Assembly: GCA_026261815.1 (NCBI GenBank)
Contig: JAMPIT010000890.1
Coordinates: forward strand, 6,478,001-6,542,000
Source of the DNA: Monarcha castaneiventris obscurior
Lineage: Eukaryota > Chordata > Aves > Passeriformes > Monarchidae
DNA: 64,000 bases
Direction of reading: 5' to 3'
Shown: one piece after another, positions 12,959 to 25,841 of the stretch
How positions within the stretch are numbered: the first letter of the stretch is position 1
How the letters are laid out: each line of letters begins with the position of its first letter
Made by a program: the position numbers and the translations under genes
The notes under the pieces: generated by a model
Told to the model about the DNA's origin: nothing
The model's input: only the letters and a program-made list of their open reading frames with translations
The model's database searches: none

Positions 12959-15900
12959 ACAATTACAAAAATGTACTTTGACTCATGGGTCAACATTTTG
13001 CACTGGAGATGAAGGGCCTAGACACTGGCAGGGTCTTGCTGCTCAGCCAAGGTCATGTTTTCCTAATGCCTTGCCATAGGCTCTGTTTGTTCTCACTTCA
13101 AATGTTAGATAAGGGAACCACTCGCTTTCTATTCTACCACAGAAATTCTCGACATCAAAAGAAATTTAATTGTGTTTTAGTGAGAACACTTTTTTAATGC
13201 AAAGCAATAGCTGCTTTTATTTTTAATGCAATCAAACAAAAAGGCATTGAAAAATTCAGTGGCAGCAAGTTACCAATGATATCAAAAGTTAATGCAGGTT
13301 TTGGAGGGAGGAGAGGGAAGGCTAAGCTTGGGCGACTTCTTAAGACTTCAAACTTCTCTCCCTCTTGTTTTCTTCTCATCACACAGAACACCTATGCCTC
13401 CTTGGATTAAAAGACATACAATTTTTGCAACTATAGAGGATTTTAAGAATATTGTTTCTTTACTTATTATGCCGTTCAACACCAACAACACAGAACAACC
13501 AAGAACAGCTTCAAGAAAATATTGATTTTGAGGCCACAGTAGTGCTTTCTGCTGAATGTCTCATCTTATTCACAAATTTTTCAGCACTTCTTCACCCACC
13601 CAAGTCATTTCCCCATAAAAGTTATTTCAATGTTGCAAAAAATGCAAGATTGAAACAGCTCATGAAGATTTATTGCATGCTTATTTTCTCAATAGAGTTG
13701 TTTACTCATAGATTGTGCTTCACAGCAGTGGGTAAAAGGCAAATGAGAAATAGCAGGCAACACAAGCTTCTGCCTTCAAATAAATCCTTCAAAATAAACT
13801 TCCTCTAAATAAATACTGAGGTACATTATGCAAAATAAGAAAGAATAATACCATCCTTGATGCAAGAGTAAACATAAATTTAATCTAACATCACAACACT
13901 GTGGCGATACAATGGTCACCATTACAGTCAGGACCTACCATCAATCCTTGAGCAATGCCACCCTTGCCCTATATCCTTAAAGAGAGGGGGAGGAGGGAAT
14001 GCCATACATGCACTGTTTGAAAAACAAATGCTTAACAGCTATTTTCCTGTGAGAGTTATTTCCATTTTCCCTGAAGAGTAACTTTAGTAAGTCAAAACCA
14101 TAACACGTTGTTTCAGATATTTATCTCCAGTCTGTACAATAGTTAGTTGTGCTTATACTCAACCATGCATACCACTGAAACTTAAGTAAGCTACTCAGCA
14201 AATGAGCCACATGTCAAAATCCAAAGCTGACAATGCAGCTTCTCTATTCTGAACTCACCTATTCTGCAAAGATATCATACCATGCAAAATATCTCCAATT
14301 ACTTGGGAGGGGATGAATTGCTATTGGTTTAAATGTTGAACTCCAGAAGATCTCACCATCTTCCCCAAAGCTGTTCCTTCAGCAGTGTTTTTCCTAAAGA
14401 TCTCTCAACTAAATTACACTGCATAGGCATCTATCCATAAGCATAACTGCACAGACCATGAGTGAGAGGGCACTGAGATTGAAGCATGCTACCTGAACAG
14501 GAAAAAATGTACACCGAAGGCTTTCTGCACACCTCCTCCTACTTCAAAGCATCATCAGAGATGAAGGAAGTATAGGCTTTCCCATGGCAAGCTGAAATGA
14601 GCAGAACTTCTTGCTGATTAAGTGCCACTGTGAGTTAGAAGCAGATTTTCCATTTATATTAACATACTGGAATATCCCGGAGCCCTTGACAGCATAATTT
14701 TGTGTAATTATTTTCTACTTACTATCCTCCTAGATTGCAAATATGTTTATCTTTCAGAAAATGACGTCAATGTTAAACAGCTCACTTTTGTTGTTTCACT
14801 TCTTAAGCTAGCTGGGTCTTATTATGAAAGATGGGGCAGTGTCTTTCCTTTTACTTGTGGTTTGGCAGTAGTCCTCACTAGGATAAAACTAGAAAATGGC
14901 TCAGAAAGAGGTGGAATGAATGTACCAGCCAAAGTCTCACCTCTTCTCAGAATTTAACAGGGAAGTTGCATAACACACAGATACCTGTTGCATTATACTG
15001 GTGAAGAACTGTTACTAGGTAACCAGAGATTTCAGTCTCAGGATTGTTTGTTAAAAGCCTGCACACTTCAAATAAAGGTATCTCAGAGGCCAGTTTTTGG
15101 GTAAATATTCATATTTTCTTGCTTAATCAGGTGGACACCCCAGAGACAAACACCAAAGAAAATTTCCACACCAATTTCTTCTTTCAGTCAGAGCCTTCCA
15201 TGCCCAGTGGTACAGAGGAAGAGCTTCCACAGGCTCCTACACTCATCATGCCACAGCTGTGACAAGACAGGGTACCCAGCTGTGGGTCAAATCTGAGCTT
15301 GGAAGACAAAAAATTCACATACCATTTTCTAAAAAGCTATGACTTGAGGAAGATGAGAACCACAGATTTGAATTTCTCTTCATTCTTCCACCAGAAAAAA
15401 AACCCACCCAAACCCAAAGCAAACAAAGAAAAAATGAGATACAAGTTCTCTCCACCCTCAGAGAGCATACTTCACTTCACATCCATATTCCAGAACATAC
15501 TTCACTAGGGCTTGTCAAGTACTCCCAGTACCTTAGATAGAAAGCGATAACAAAGTCCAAAAGATCAGACTTATTTACAATACAACTTTACACACACAAA
15601 TGTTCACAGATGTGATAAAAGAGAACACAGCAGCAAACACCAAAAAAAAAACCCCAAAGAGTGGTGGAATACAAATGGTGCTCTAAGACTAAATTGCTGG
15701 GTAATCGTGAAAGATCCCAAGCAAACCAACCAGTAAGGTAAATCAAACAATCCTGATAACTGCAAGTGAGACTGCCCATGCAGACCACTGCTGCTGTACA
15801 GGTTAGAAACAAATCTGTCACATTCCCTACTGCTATGATATACACTTGCTAAAAATATTTGTGATGGCTTCACTCTTCCACTACCTAAACAAGTATTAAG

Positions 15901-18104
15901 CAACAGAGGCCAGCGATCACAAACAAGGCCCAAGTGTGTACCTGCCTTTCTTATCTCCTACAGAAGCTGGTGGATGTGACTGGCAAAGGCAGCCCTTTGG
16001 CTTTGCACAGCTGTTGTTAAATCTGCAATAGACTGAGCTAGAACACATGAATTCAAACATGCATTAACAGCATTAGTAATGCTCTAGCTAGGAAGCCAGG
16101 ATACCAAAGTAAGCTAATGCTATTCTGAAAAGGTGGTGGCCTAATAGCAATAGAAGAGACAATTACTGGTGGATAAGCTGTTGGAAAATCAGTAATGCAA
16201 TCCACGCGACATTCACCGGTGCCTTCTGCAGCACTTGGGCAACATAGTACCCACTGCAGCGAGGGTTCAACACATTAGGCCTTCCACCTCTTCCCATGCA
16301 ATGAAACATAACCCTGACATCCCCACTGTCACTCCTTCACAGCAGGTCACCATACCCCATCACGTGCCATGCCACAGATACCTGTGTATAGAATGATACC
16401 ATACAGTACATGTGGCTCTGTGCAAGCACAGGAGATGATTTTCTGGGAGACAGACTCACAGCTCACCCATATCTTGGTAGATACAGAGCCCTTCTCCCTC
16501 TCCCAAGTTTTGCACACCAGCTACACATTTGTATTGCTTCAGCATAGGAGGGTTTCCATGGCAGGCACAGCATGGCCAGCCTTTTGGCCCCAAGGAGAAC
16601 ATGGAGCAGGGCACCTCCAGGAGACGGGCAGGAGGGAGTTCACTCACCCAGGAAGGGAACCAAGTGTGATTACTGCAGGCAGCTCATTCCCTTTCTTGAG
16701 AGACAGATTCTTTCAGCTTGGCAAGTATCCTAAATCACAGCACCTGAAGGGTGCCCCATCTCCTATCTAAACCCAGTAACAGGAACCATGCACTGCAATT
16801 TGTCCACGCCCTCAGCTAGAACAGCAACCATCAGCCTGTCCACCCCACAGGAACCATGAAGTGCTATCCATGCCAGTACTAGAGGTAACATCTTTCCTGA
16901 AGCTGACAAGAAATGCTCAAAGCCAGCAAAACTCTGCCCTAAGGGAGGATACAACTTGTTACAGGGAAGAACAAGAAAATAAAGGTGCAACCTGGAGAAT
17001 GCCACTGTAAAGGGATCTGGCAATCTGTGCCAAAGAAAACTAGGTGCTAAAAAGTACAGTATACACAGACTAAAAATAGATCAAGGACATGGAAAAGGAA
17101 CCAGAATTTAGTGAATTATTTTAACTGAAAAAATCAAAACAATTCTGTACCATGCCTAGGGCTTAATGGAGTTCGAAGAAAATTTCTCACTTTTGAAGCG
17201 CTGACTGCATCTCTAACTGATCGAGACTTAGTCCTTGCAACAACAAAGAGTCTAATTAGAGCCAGCCTTTGAAACCTATCTTCCCCTGGGGTGAAGAGTC
17301 AAGAGCATAATAACAACCACTTGTTCCAACTGCTGCTAGGACAGTCAGATCCTTGGGAACATAGAAAGGTTAAAAATATTATGTGAGACTGGTCCTTCAA
17401 ATAGAAATGATGCACCATGACCACTTCTTTAAGACATTCAAACCGTATTTCTGTTTCTCTGCAGTCATCAACATGGAACCCCATGACTGCATTAGTACCA
17501 AAGCGCCTTCTTCCACATCTACCTGCAGAGGACCCTGCACTTTACCAAGACAATAACAGATTGGGCAGCAATTTTAGTTACTATTTTATGGTATTCAAGT
17601 AAGCAGCAACTCTGCAGCTTCTGCTGAAACAGCACCACCACAGTGCTGAAATGGCACAGTAAATTTTTTATTTATTGTTTCATCGATTACAGAAAGGTTG
17701 ATACTCAGGCCATTCAAATACTACTAGGGGAGATATGGACCGCTTAATTTTGAGAACTGAATGAGTAGTAAAAATAAAAAAAAAAAATTTTATGACCCAG
17801 GGAAAGGTGTGCTGACACTCCTCCCCGCAGTGGGTCTGTGCCCTGCCCTTTCAGAAGCTGGGCTGCAGCTATCCCTGCCATAGCGCGGCGGGAGCACATG
17901 CCGGCACAGGTACCTGCTCTCAGCTGGTGCTGAAGGGAGGTGCGCGGAAACACCCAGCGCTTTTCCTCCCAAAAGTAAACGCGCCGCCCGTGCTGCGGCA
18001 GGCTGGCTGTGCGCTGGCAGCCGCGGTGGGCTGGGCGCAGGGGCAGCACGGCCCCGCCGCGGGCAGCCCGGGACGGCCCGGGAGCACGGAGCCGGCGTCG
18101 GCCG

Positions 18105-18176
18105 GGGTCCCGGGACACCCCAGGCTGCCCCGGGTCCCGGTACACCCCAGGCTGCCCCGGGTCCCGGTACACCCCA
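18105..18176. repeat. 27-bp GC-rich minisatellite, about 2.7 copies
   Basis: The unit begins GGGTCCCGG and ends GGCTGCCCC. Copies start at 18105, 18132 and 18159, and the third stops after 18 bases. Copies one and two differ at one position (G versus T in CCCGGGACA/CCCGGTACA). It lies in the CpG island, just inside the first intron of the short isoform. The copy number may vary between individuals. Confidence 0.9.
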
Positions 18177-18447
18177 CAGCTGCTCCCACCCCGCACGGAG
18201 AGCGCTCTGCGGCTTTCGGGACGCTCCCTCGAGCCCCCGCTCCGCCCGAGGAAGCCAGAGATCCCCCACCCCTGGAGACCCGCGAATAACCCGACTTGTT
18301 GCGCTGCCCCGGCGCCGCGGCGGCAATCCCACTCCCGGGCGGGTATCCCTGCTTCCAGGCGGGGCCGGAGTCCCGGCTCCCCCCGTGCCGGGCAGCCCGG
18401 CAGAAGCGCCGCGGCGGGTCCCGGGCCTGCCCCCGGCGGACACGTAC

Positions 18448-18476
18448 CTCTGCAGGGGCATCACCTCGCACGCCAT
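18448..18476 (-). CDS. FAM13A: FAM13A alternative first coding exon (short isoform start)
   Basis: Inside the CpG island the minus strand reads ATG then nine codons, MACEVMPLQ, plus AG, followed by the donor GTACGT at 18447. Joining AG to the C of the 9.2 kb exon gives MACEVMPLQ-SSQEDERP. The mammalian short FAM13A isoform starts MACEIMPLQSSQEDERP, so the match covers both the sequence and the splice phase. I chose the ATG at 18476 because it matches the mammalian start and has A at -3 and G at +4. An in-frame ATG nine bases upstream (18485) would add MAS, but it has a poorer context (T at -3). The short product lacks the RhoGAP domain entirely. The 5' untranslated part should extend to higher coordinates within the island; I cannot place the transcription start. 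Confidence 0.88.
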
Positions 18477-21400
18477 GCTGGCCATGGAGCCGCTGCCGCC
18501 CGCCCGCCGCGCCTCTCGCCGCGCCCGCAGCGCCGCCAGCGCCTCGCCGCGGGCAGCGCCCGGCCCCGGGGAGGGGCCAAGGGGCCGCCGGGCCCCGGTT
18601 GGCGGCTGCCGACGGCCCGCCCCAGAGCCCAAACCCCGGCACGGCCCCACGGCCGCGACACCCGCCCCGGGCCCTGTGCCTGCCCGCCCCACCGGGCTCG
18701 GCAGGCACGGGTTAACCAAAAGCGGCTTCTGATGTCCCACTTGGTTCTGGGCCTGCTAGAGATGCTACAAGCTGAGGTCTAATGGCTACAGGGCACCTTT
18801 CAATAGAAAGATCCCACGAGGTGTTCTGTATCCCTTTCAGTAGCTATAACCCACCGCCCTCCTTCCTAAGCTAGCTCAGGGCGCAGCGCGGTCTCTCCGG
18901 GCAGGGCGCTCGCCGCGCACCCAGACCCCCGCACGGCTCCACCACACCTTGGCGGGGCTCTCTGGCTCTGCCCTCACACCTTCACCGTGCCTAGCAGGGC
19001 TGGCACAACCTCTTAACTTGATCCCTTCCTTGCTTGCAGTAGATCCTACTGCGGTTTGAAAGGTTTGTGCTGTGGTTGGCCACGCAACTCCGACCCACTG
19101 CAGAGAACTCTTCTTAACATTTGAACTGAAGAGACAACTGCAGAGCCGGACTCATGTTCCCAGTGGGCTATCCTCAAGCATTCCTGCTTCTACATCTGTG
19201 GCTGCTGACCAAATACTGCTCTGAAACAACACATTTTATTGGGTAGAAGTTTGCGGCTGGAAGAGCGGTAGCAGAAAAACCCCACACAAGGAGCGTGTCA
19301 CTTGTCAGGACATAGCAGCCTTGGAAAATGAACAGCACAAAATCCCTAAGGTCTTGCACTGAAACGTTTAATGGCTACTGAAGGAGCATATCCAGGGTTT
19401 TACTTTTCACCTTCGCAGCTCCTCTGCCCATAAGGCCTGAGGAATGGCTTTCCATTTCCCCCAACACTGGACAGAAACACTTCTGCTGCTGCCCTGCCTG
19501 TGAACGATGTTATCACACTGCGTACTTTGTGTGATGGGGAAGGGGATGATCCTAACCTGATAAAGGGGCCTACGAGAATGAAACCTTTCAACACTTCAGG
19601 TGGTACAAACATAATGGCACCCATCAATCTTCAGAAATTCAAGTCAGTATTAAAAGTACCACCTAGTTTAACCCTAGTGAGGGCTACTGCTGGCTTGGGA
19701 GAAAGCTGTAGCAGGAGCTTAGTACCTGTATGTTTAAGACTTCCTTAGAGATGTAGGCAAACTAGACATGAGCTGCATCAGCTTTCTGGAGAAGCAGCCG
19801 ACACTCTGAGGTTAGCAGAGGGTATCAGACATTTCACAGGGATGCCCAACAGATCCTGATCTTTGTCAGCAGGAGGCAGGGGTGTTTTCTGTCAAAATCA
19901 AGAGCAGTGGGCAGCTGCAGCCTCAGAAAGCAGCGGCATGGAGTAGAGACATGGGGGTCAATTGAGATGTGGCTTCGCTTCAGTACCCTGAACTGTTTAG
20001 TATCTGCTCCTGTCAGCTGGCTGACTGGAAGAAGTGTATAAGTAATGCTTCTGCCCATTGCCTCAGCACAAGCCTGTTCTGCTGTGACAGCCACGCCAGG
20101 CATAGCACAGGGCCCCTTTTTAGGAAAGTCAGCAATGCTCATAAAGCACTCTGCCATCATGGATCTGGGCTGCTCTTATCTGTGGCAATTAAATGAGTAT
20201 CTTGATGACTTCCTGTCAAATTAAATGCGCCATAGGTACTCATAAGCAATTAAAACTATGAGAGAAAGATTTTACTCTGATACACAAAACTACTTCAGTA
20301 TAAAACAAAAGCACCTTGTACAGTTTCACAATTCAACAATAAATCAAATTGCCTTTTCCTGGCCAGTCCTTTTTTATACACACACAATTATTCATAGTTT
20401 ATTACACTTCTATAAACTGAGTGTTACCATCAGGATGCCATTAAAAAAAATTAATTTTCCACATTTAAGTAAGGACCCATCTATGTGGGCAAGGAGTCAG
20501 GGTTCTTCAGAGCAGCTTGCTGAATAAACAGAAGTGGGATAACTCAAATAGCTGCTGTACTATGGATTTATACACTAGCTATTCTGTCATAACTTCCATG
20601 GGACTTGCTTGTATAAATAAGCTTAAAAGTACTAAGCTCCTTGACAAAGAATTCACTAACAAAAAGAGATGCTGTAACAACCAGTAAGATTAATTTATGG
20701 ATTAGCATAAATGAAGAAGGTTAGCTCGTGGCATCATGCTAAAATCAACCAGATGCCAACAGTAAAGTTGCAGGGCTCCTTGTGCCATCAACACCTTCAG
20801 CTCGACCCTTTGTTTCTGTTCTCTTCTTTTGCAGTCCCCTCAGTGGGTATCAGTTTTCTCCTTTGCACCCTCATATGTTTTTTTTAACATTGCCAGAACC
20901 ATCACAACTAAGAAGAGGTACAGGAGCTCATGTTTCCCTGCACCCACTGACATGCAACTCCAACAACTGCTGAAAGAAAGGGGAACAAAGTTGAAAAAAA
21001 TGCTCGTTGGTTGTTGCTAGCACTGCTGGCTTCCCAAAGTTTTAACTATTTCGAGAGCAGCTGCAGACACTGCAACAGAAGATTTTAACATTGGAGAAAT
21101 GTCAGAGTGAAATTTTAAAAACTCCTTTCAGGGACTGTGGCCAACCACTGGTAAGAGCGGTAGTACAGGATGAAGGTCACCTTAGTTCAGCTCACACAGT
21201 CTCAGTGGGCCTTTTGAATCTCTCAACTGCTAAACAAGAACACAAATCTTAATTCTTCACCTCCCCTGTTCATGGGCATGGACCACAAGTGATTTATTTG
21301 TGGCACAAAGCAGGCAGACAAAAGCTGCCAGAAAACTGCAGTCTTATCTCCAAACAATTCCACTTCCTTCACACATATTTACGCTCAAACCAACTTGCTA

Positions 21401-22137
21401 CTTGACAGAGGCAGGAATTCCTACCCTCCCCCTGCCCTCTTATGACTTTTTTTAACTTGCATAACTCAAGCTGGGCTATCACACATAAAACCTGGGATTA
21501 TACAACATTTTATTTTGGATTTGCTAATATTTGTTGAATTTGTTCTCCTGTGTTAAACATGGAAGACAAAACCTCTTCAGCCCGTTTCATATAGTTCATG
21601 CATTCCTATTTCTCAGAAAGGCCAAACTCATCTGTTGGCAGGAACAATGCACCCCAGAAGCCCTTTATAGTACCACCAACCATAGAAACAGAGGATGAGG
21701 AAAAACCTTCTCCCAGGACAGGCACAGCATCCTCTCCACCGACTGTATGGTCCCAAGTGTATTGTAAATACTTCAGGAAAACAGACAGCAAATAACAATA
21801 AAAATGATAAAGTCCCTTGAAATACCAACACATACCGCCACACTTCAGCACCTGCACCAAGGCAACACCTGGGTTCAAACTATTTGATTTGCAAATTTCT
21901 TACTGAGTTTCAACAAAGGAAAAAAAACACTGGCTGGAAAGAAATATGAATAATCACTTTTCTTCAGCAACGTTTAAAGAATAACCGCACGTTTGGAAAG
22001 GAAGTCTCCCGTCAATCATCATTACAGGAGTGCTGTCTCCTCTTTCTTTCCTTTTCATACTTTGCTGCACACCAAGTAATTTTCTCAGCACATAAAGCAA
22101 GAAGAGAAGAGGATCTGTGAGCAGCAACAGAGAATAC

Positions 22138-22166
22138 AAGATATGTGATCTAAGATATGTGATCTA
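22138..22166. repeat. Short direct tandem repeat, unit about 14 bp
   Basis: The sequence AGATATGTGATCTA occurs twice in immediate succession. It is a small local duplication with no other sign of function. Confidence 0.7.
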
Positions 22167-25100
22167 AATAATGGATTTTATGAGGATGTGGTAGTGTCTG
22201 CCTCCTGAAAAGCAGTTATCCCTTGCTTCACTGCACAGTCACACACAAATCAGATACTATTAAAAAAAAAAAAAAGTAAAAAAAAAGGTGATCCTGACTG
22301 GACTGACAAAATCTGAGGGTTTTTAGGATGCTGCTCAATATCATCAATTTATTCCCACAATGTTTACTAAGTTACGCAATATTTTCCCTCTGGCAAAACA
22401 TGAAATGCAAAGGAAAGATATTGCCAGAGTGAAAATTAAAGAATGTACTTTTCAAAATACCACCAATACAAAATTAAAAATGCCATTATTTATGTGCACA
22501 TACATATTTTAATACACACATTTTCCTCTTTGAAGTATCTATGCGTATGAACATCTGCCATTACAAATGATCAGTACCCTGGAAAATCTCCCACAGACCA
22601 GAAGATTTGTGTGCACATATGAAATAAGCAAGTCACATGTAAATAGAAACTGTACTTGGAAACTGTAGCCCTTCAAGTCCAAACAAAGCAGACAGACAAT
22701 TAAAAAGGCCCCCACCAAAAGGGCATAAACAGGAAGAAAGATCAACTAACATGTCAAAAACATAATTTAGTGAAAGGGGAATTCTCAGAAAGGTTTAGAA
22801 GTACTAACAGTGACTTTGCAAAGCTGGTACTCAGCCCTGTTTCACTTAACTATGTTTCCATGATTTGTAAGTAAATGTAAAATTACACTGGTAGTTGTTT
22901 TTGTATGTTGTGTGCAAGCCAGCATTAAAACTTTCAGTACAACCACATAAGAGTAAAATCTGGGAACTGTGTGCAAGATGGGGGACACAACATCATGCTT
23001 ACAAGCCCTAAGTGACTGTGTGGCTGAAGAAATTATCCTCATCCTCAGAGACATCAACATGGATACTACATGGAAAAGGTGTCTTATGTCTGTATTTCCT
23101 ACTGGGTTGGTTGCTATAAAAGACTTTGATCAGTTCAGGAATTCCCATTCCCAAGCAAGTTATGCAAAACTGAAGAGTGCTAAGAGACAACCCATGAAGG
23201 GCACACAAAAACTAAACCCACACATTTAGTGCTTTTCAAAGAAAATCGTCCATGCAGGAAACATTAATACTTGACCTAGTGCTCATAGACTGACCAAGAC
23301 TCAATGGCTGGAAGTCAAAAGATAGGCAAATTATGCCTAGAAATTAGACATTTTTAAGTGGTGAGAATAATCAGCTACTGATGTAATTCATCAAAGATGA
23401 TAGTGAATTTTTAATGCTCTTACAAATTACACTTGCTTCTGTTCAGGAACACCAAGCCTTAGGTACACTGTCTAGATGTAATTTGCAGAATTTTCTTACT
23501 TATTTTCATAACTGGCACTCCTCTAGTCCAAAAGAGAAGCAGACTGCCCTCAGCTGACTTCGTTTTACCCCTGTTCTTTTTTGCACTGGCATAGAAATAC
23601 AAGTCTTGCTGGCATATCTGCGGAGAATATATTGGGTAGCTTTTCTGTTCCCTTCTGCACCTTAGAGGTCAAATTGTGTTTCAAACATAACTAGTTAAGA
23701 TCTGTTAAGGAGGAGACATATTCCAGAACTGTTCTTTAAACTTGCAGGGAGAAGAGAAAAGTGGGGACCAACCTGAAAGCTTCTCAGAGCTTCAGGTTCT
23801 CAGCACTCCCGATCTCATCCAACAGACAAGCACAAAAGTTCATTTCCCATTGCAAGGGACACCCCATGCTCCCTGGAGACCTGGATTTGCTGCTGTGGCT
23901 GCTCCTCATTAAACAGCAGTGTCCCTTGCAAGCACTGCCACACCCACTTGTCAGCTGCTTTAACTTGTTCCAAAGGATTCTGGCCCCATGGGATAGCCCA
24001 GAAATTACTTCTTGGCCTCCATCCTGGAGAAGGGGGAGGATTTGGAGTAGGTTCCTAAAGGGTCTCCTGGGAAAGCAACAAGTAATGAATGTGCCAGCTA
24101 ATCTGCTGTGGGAACAGGGTAAAGCATGCTGAGTGACAAGGTCACTAGGTTCTTCATTTGCACCAGAGTTAGTTCAAGTGCCAGAGCACGGCAGAGCAAG
24201 CAAACAAGCAGGAGTCCAGTCTGGTACAAGTTATTTTCAAAGCAGGCTTTCTCCAAAGCTCTGCTAATCTAATGAAATGCCTAAATTTTAGTGTCCAATG
24301 ACATTTCTCCCACTCCTCTAAATTGCTATTTCTTTAAAACACTTAATTGTTATTTCTATAAAACTGTATGCACAAAAGCTGTTTAAAAATCCAGCTGTTT
24401 CACACCAATATGAAAATGTCATTGAAAACAATGAAGAAACAGCATTCATTTGTTAGCAAAAAGGTTTAAAAAAAATTTGAAATTAGTCCCTGGTGCTCCC
24501 TCCATGATTTATTTTACCTACCAAAAATGTTACTGTTTTCACACCTTCACGTCTTCCAAAAACATCCTCCCAATCCTCTACAAAATGACTATCCTTTGAA
24601 GTCCATACCTCTGCACCCTTCATGTTCCCTGCTTCCTAAAGCACCTTCAAGTGACATGCCTGTAGTTCACCCTCAGCCTTACGAAAAACAAGGATATGGG
24701 AAGGGGCTGAAGAAAGCAGAGGAACAAGCCACACTGTTCATGTTTGCTGCACGCAGCTTTTTACTCCACTGAAAGATAAACTGCTGTCCGTGCTGGCAAG
24801 GGAGGCAGTCTGGCAGAGTCACTGTCCAGAAAAAACCCTCCAGGAATAGCTCCTCTTCTTCAGCTGATGACGTGACTGAAAGGAGTCCTCCCTTTGCACC
24901 AGTGCCCCAGTGGCCGGCCTGGCTCCCGGGAGAGCTGGTGGGAAAAAGATGACTCGGCAGGAGAGATCAACTCTGGCCGGGAAGCACTAAAACAAGAGTG
25001 AGCTGGGTGAGAATAACTCCAGCCCTCTGCCTAGAGCTGCAAGATTCATCTGCCACAGAAGCAAGGGAGATCCTGCTAAAAGGCAACTCTGACCAGATCC

Positions 25101-25759
25101 ATTAAAACCAGAGTGCATTTGGGCAGAACACAGCCCTCTCAGGTCAGCCCAAAGGCTTCTTCCTGCACCCCACCGTGTGTACAGCAAGGAACAACAAATG
25201 GTTGTTGATGCACAGCCAGATACAGCGATGCTGGGCTTCATCAGCACAGCTCACTGCTGTGCCCCTCATCTGCAACACCAGCTTTGAGTCCCGCTGCTCT
25301 GTAAGTGTCCAGGCTGTGCAAACACACCCCTGTCCCGCTGCAGGACACTCCTGTCAGGAGTGGCACAAGTGGATACTGCAGGAAAACAGAAGTTCAGCAT
25401 ACATTTCGTTATCTGGAACATTCAGAACAACATGGGTAAGGTCTGTAAGTTTTCAACTTCCCAACCACCTTTCAGAGTCTTGGGAAAAAAACGTATTTTT
25501 TCTACTCAAGGGGCATAAATCCAGCAAAAGCTAGCAAGATTTTAGAGGTGACTTGTTTTCTGTGATGCTCAGTAGCCCTGTTAGAACAGTGGTTCACTTG
25601 AATTATTTTTTTCCCCCATTTTACACTTTCTGAAGTTTCAGGGTGGGTTTTTTTTAAGAAAATATCTATAAATTTTATAAAATATGGTGTAGTGTTAGTA
25701 GTGCTGCCAATCATTTTATAGTGGCTAGATAGTTCCTAACCGTAATACAGAACAATAAA

Positions 25760-25841
25760 AATGTTGTTTTATTAGATATTAATCCCTGCCTATGTGATTC
25801 AATGTTATTTTATTAGATACTAATCCCTCCCTATGTGATTC
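25760..25841. repeat. 41-bp tandem duplication
   Basis: Two adjacent 41-bp units (25760-25800 and 25801-25841) both start AATGTT and end CTATGTGATTC. They differ at three positions. The divergence indicates that the duplication is not recent. It lies in intronic DNA. Confidence 0.88.

Larger units (their letters stand above)
9238..17879 (-). other. FAM13A: FAM13A intron between the CpG island and the 42-bp exon
   Basis: This stretch is the first intron of the short isoform and part of a longer intron for the long isoform. Apart from one CR1 remnant (12.5 kb) and homopolymer runs (A at 12867-12878, T at 12942-12958) I find no features. Several A-rich tracts merge into CCCC-containing runs near 12,090-12,170, 15,395-15,430 and 15,640-15,660; these look like simple sequence. 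Confidence 0.6.
17880..18720 (-). promoter_or_regulatory. FAM13A: CpG-island internal promoter of FAM13A
   Basis: This is the only long GC-rich, CpG-dense block in an otherwise AT-rich window, and its boundaries are approximate. It surrounds the alternative first exon at 18448-18476. GC-box cores are visible, for example AGGCGGGGCC at 18357-18366 and CCCGCCCCA at 18616-18624. I see no TATA box next to the start exon, as is usual for CpG-island promoters. The expected start region is about 18,490-18,720, upstream of the ATG on the minus strand. A weaker CpG-rich shoulder continues at 18,870-18,960. The long open frames on both strands here are a by-product of the scarcity of stop codons in GC-rich DNA. 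Confidence 0.82.

Noticed and set aside
14761..14772. TGACGTCA near 14,763 as a regulatory site
   Set aside because: An isolated 8-mer without CpG enrichment or other structure is not enough support.
17790..18740. Open frames of 316, 262 and 257 codons on both strands
   Set aside because: They overlap the CpG island, where stop codons are scarce. Only the short MACEVMPLQ exon inside them has homology and a splice donor.
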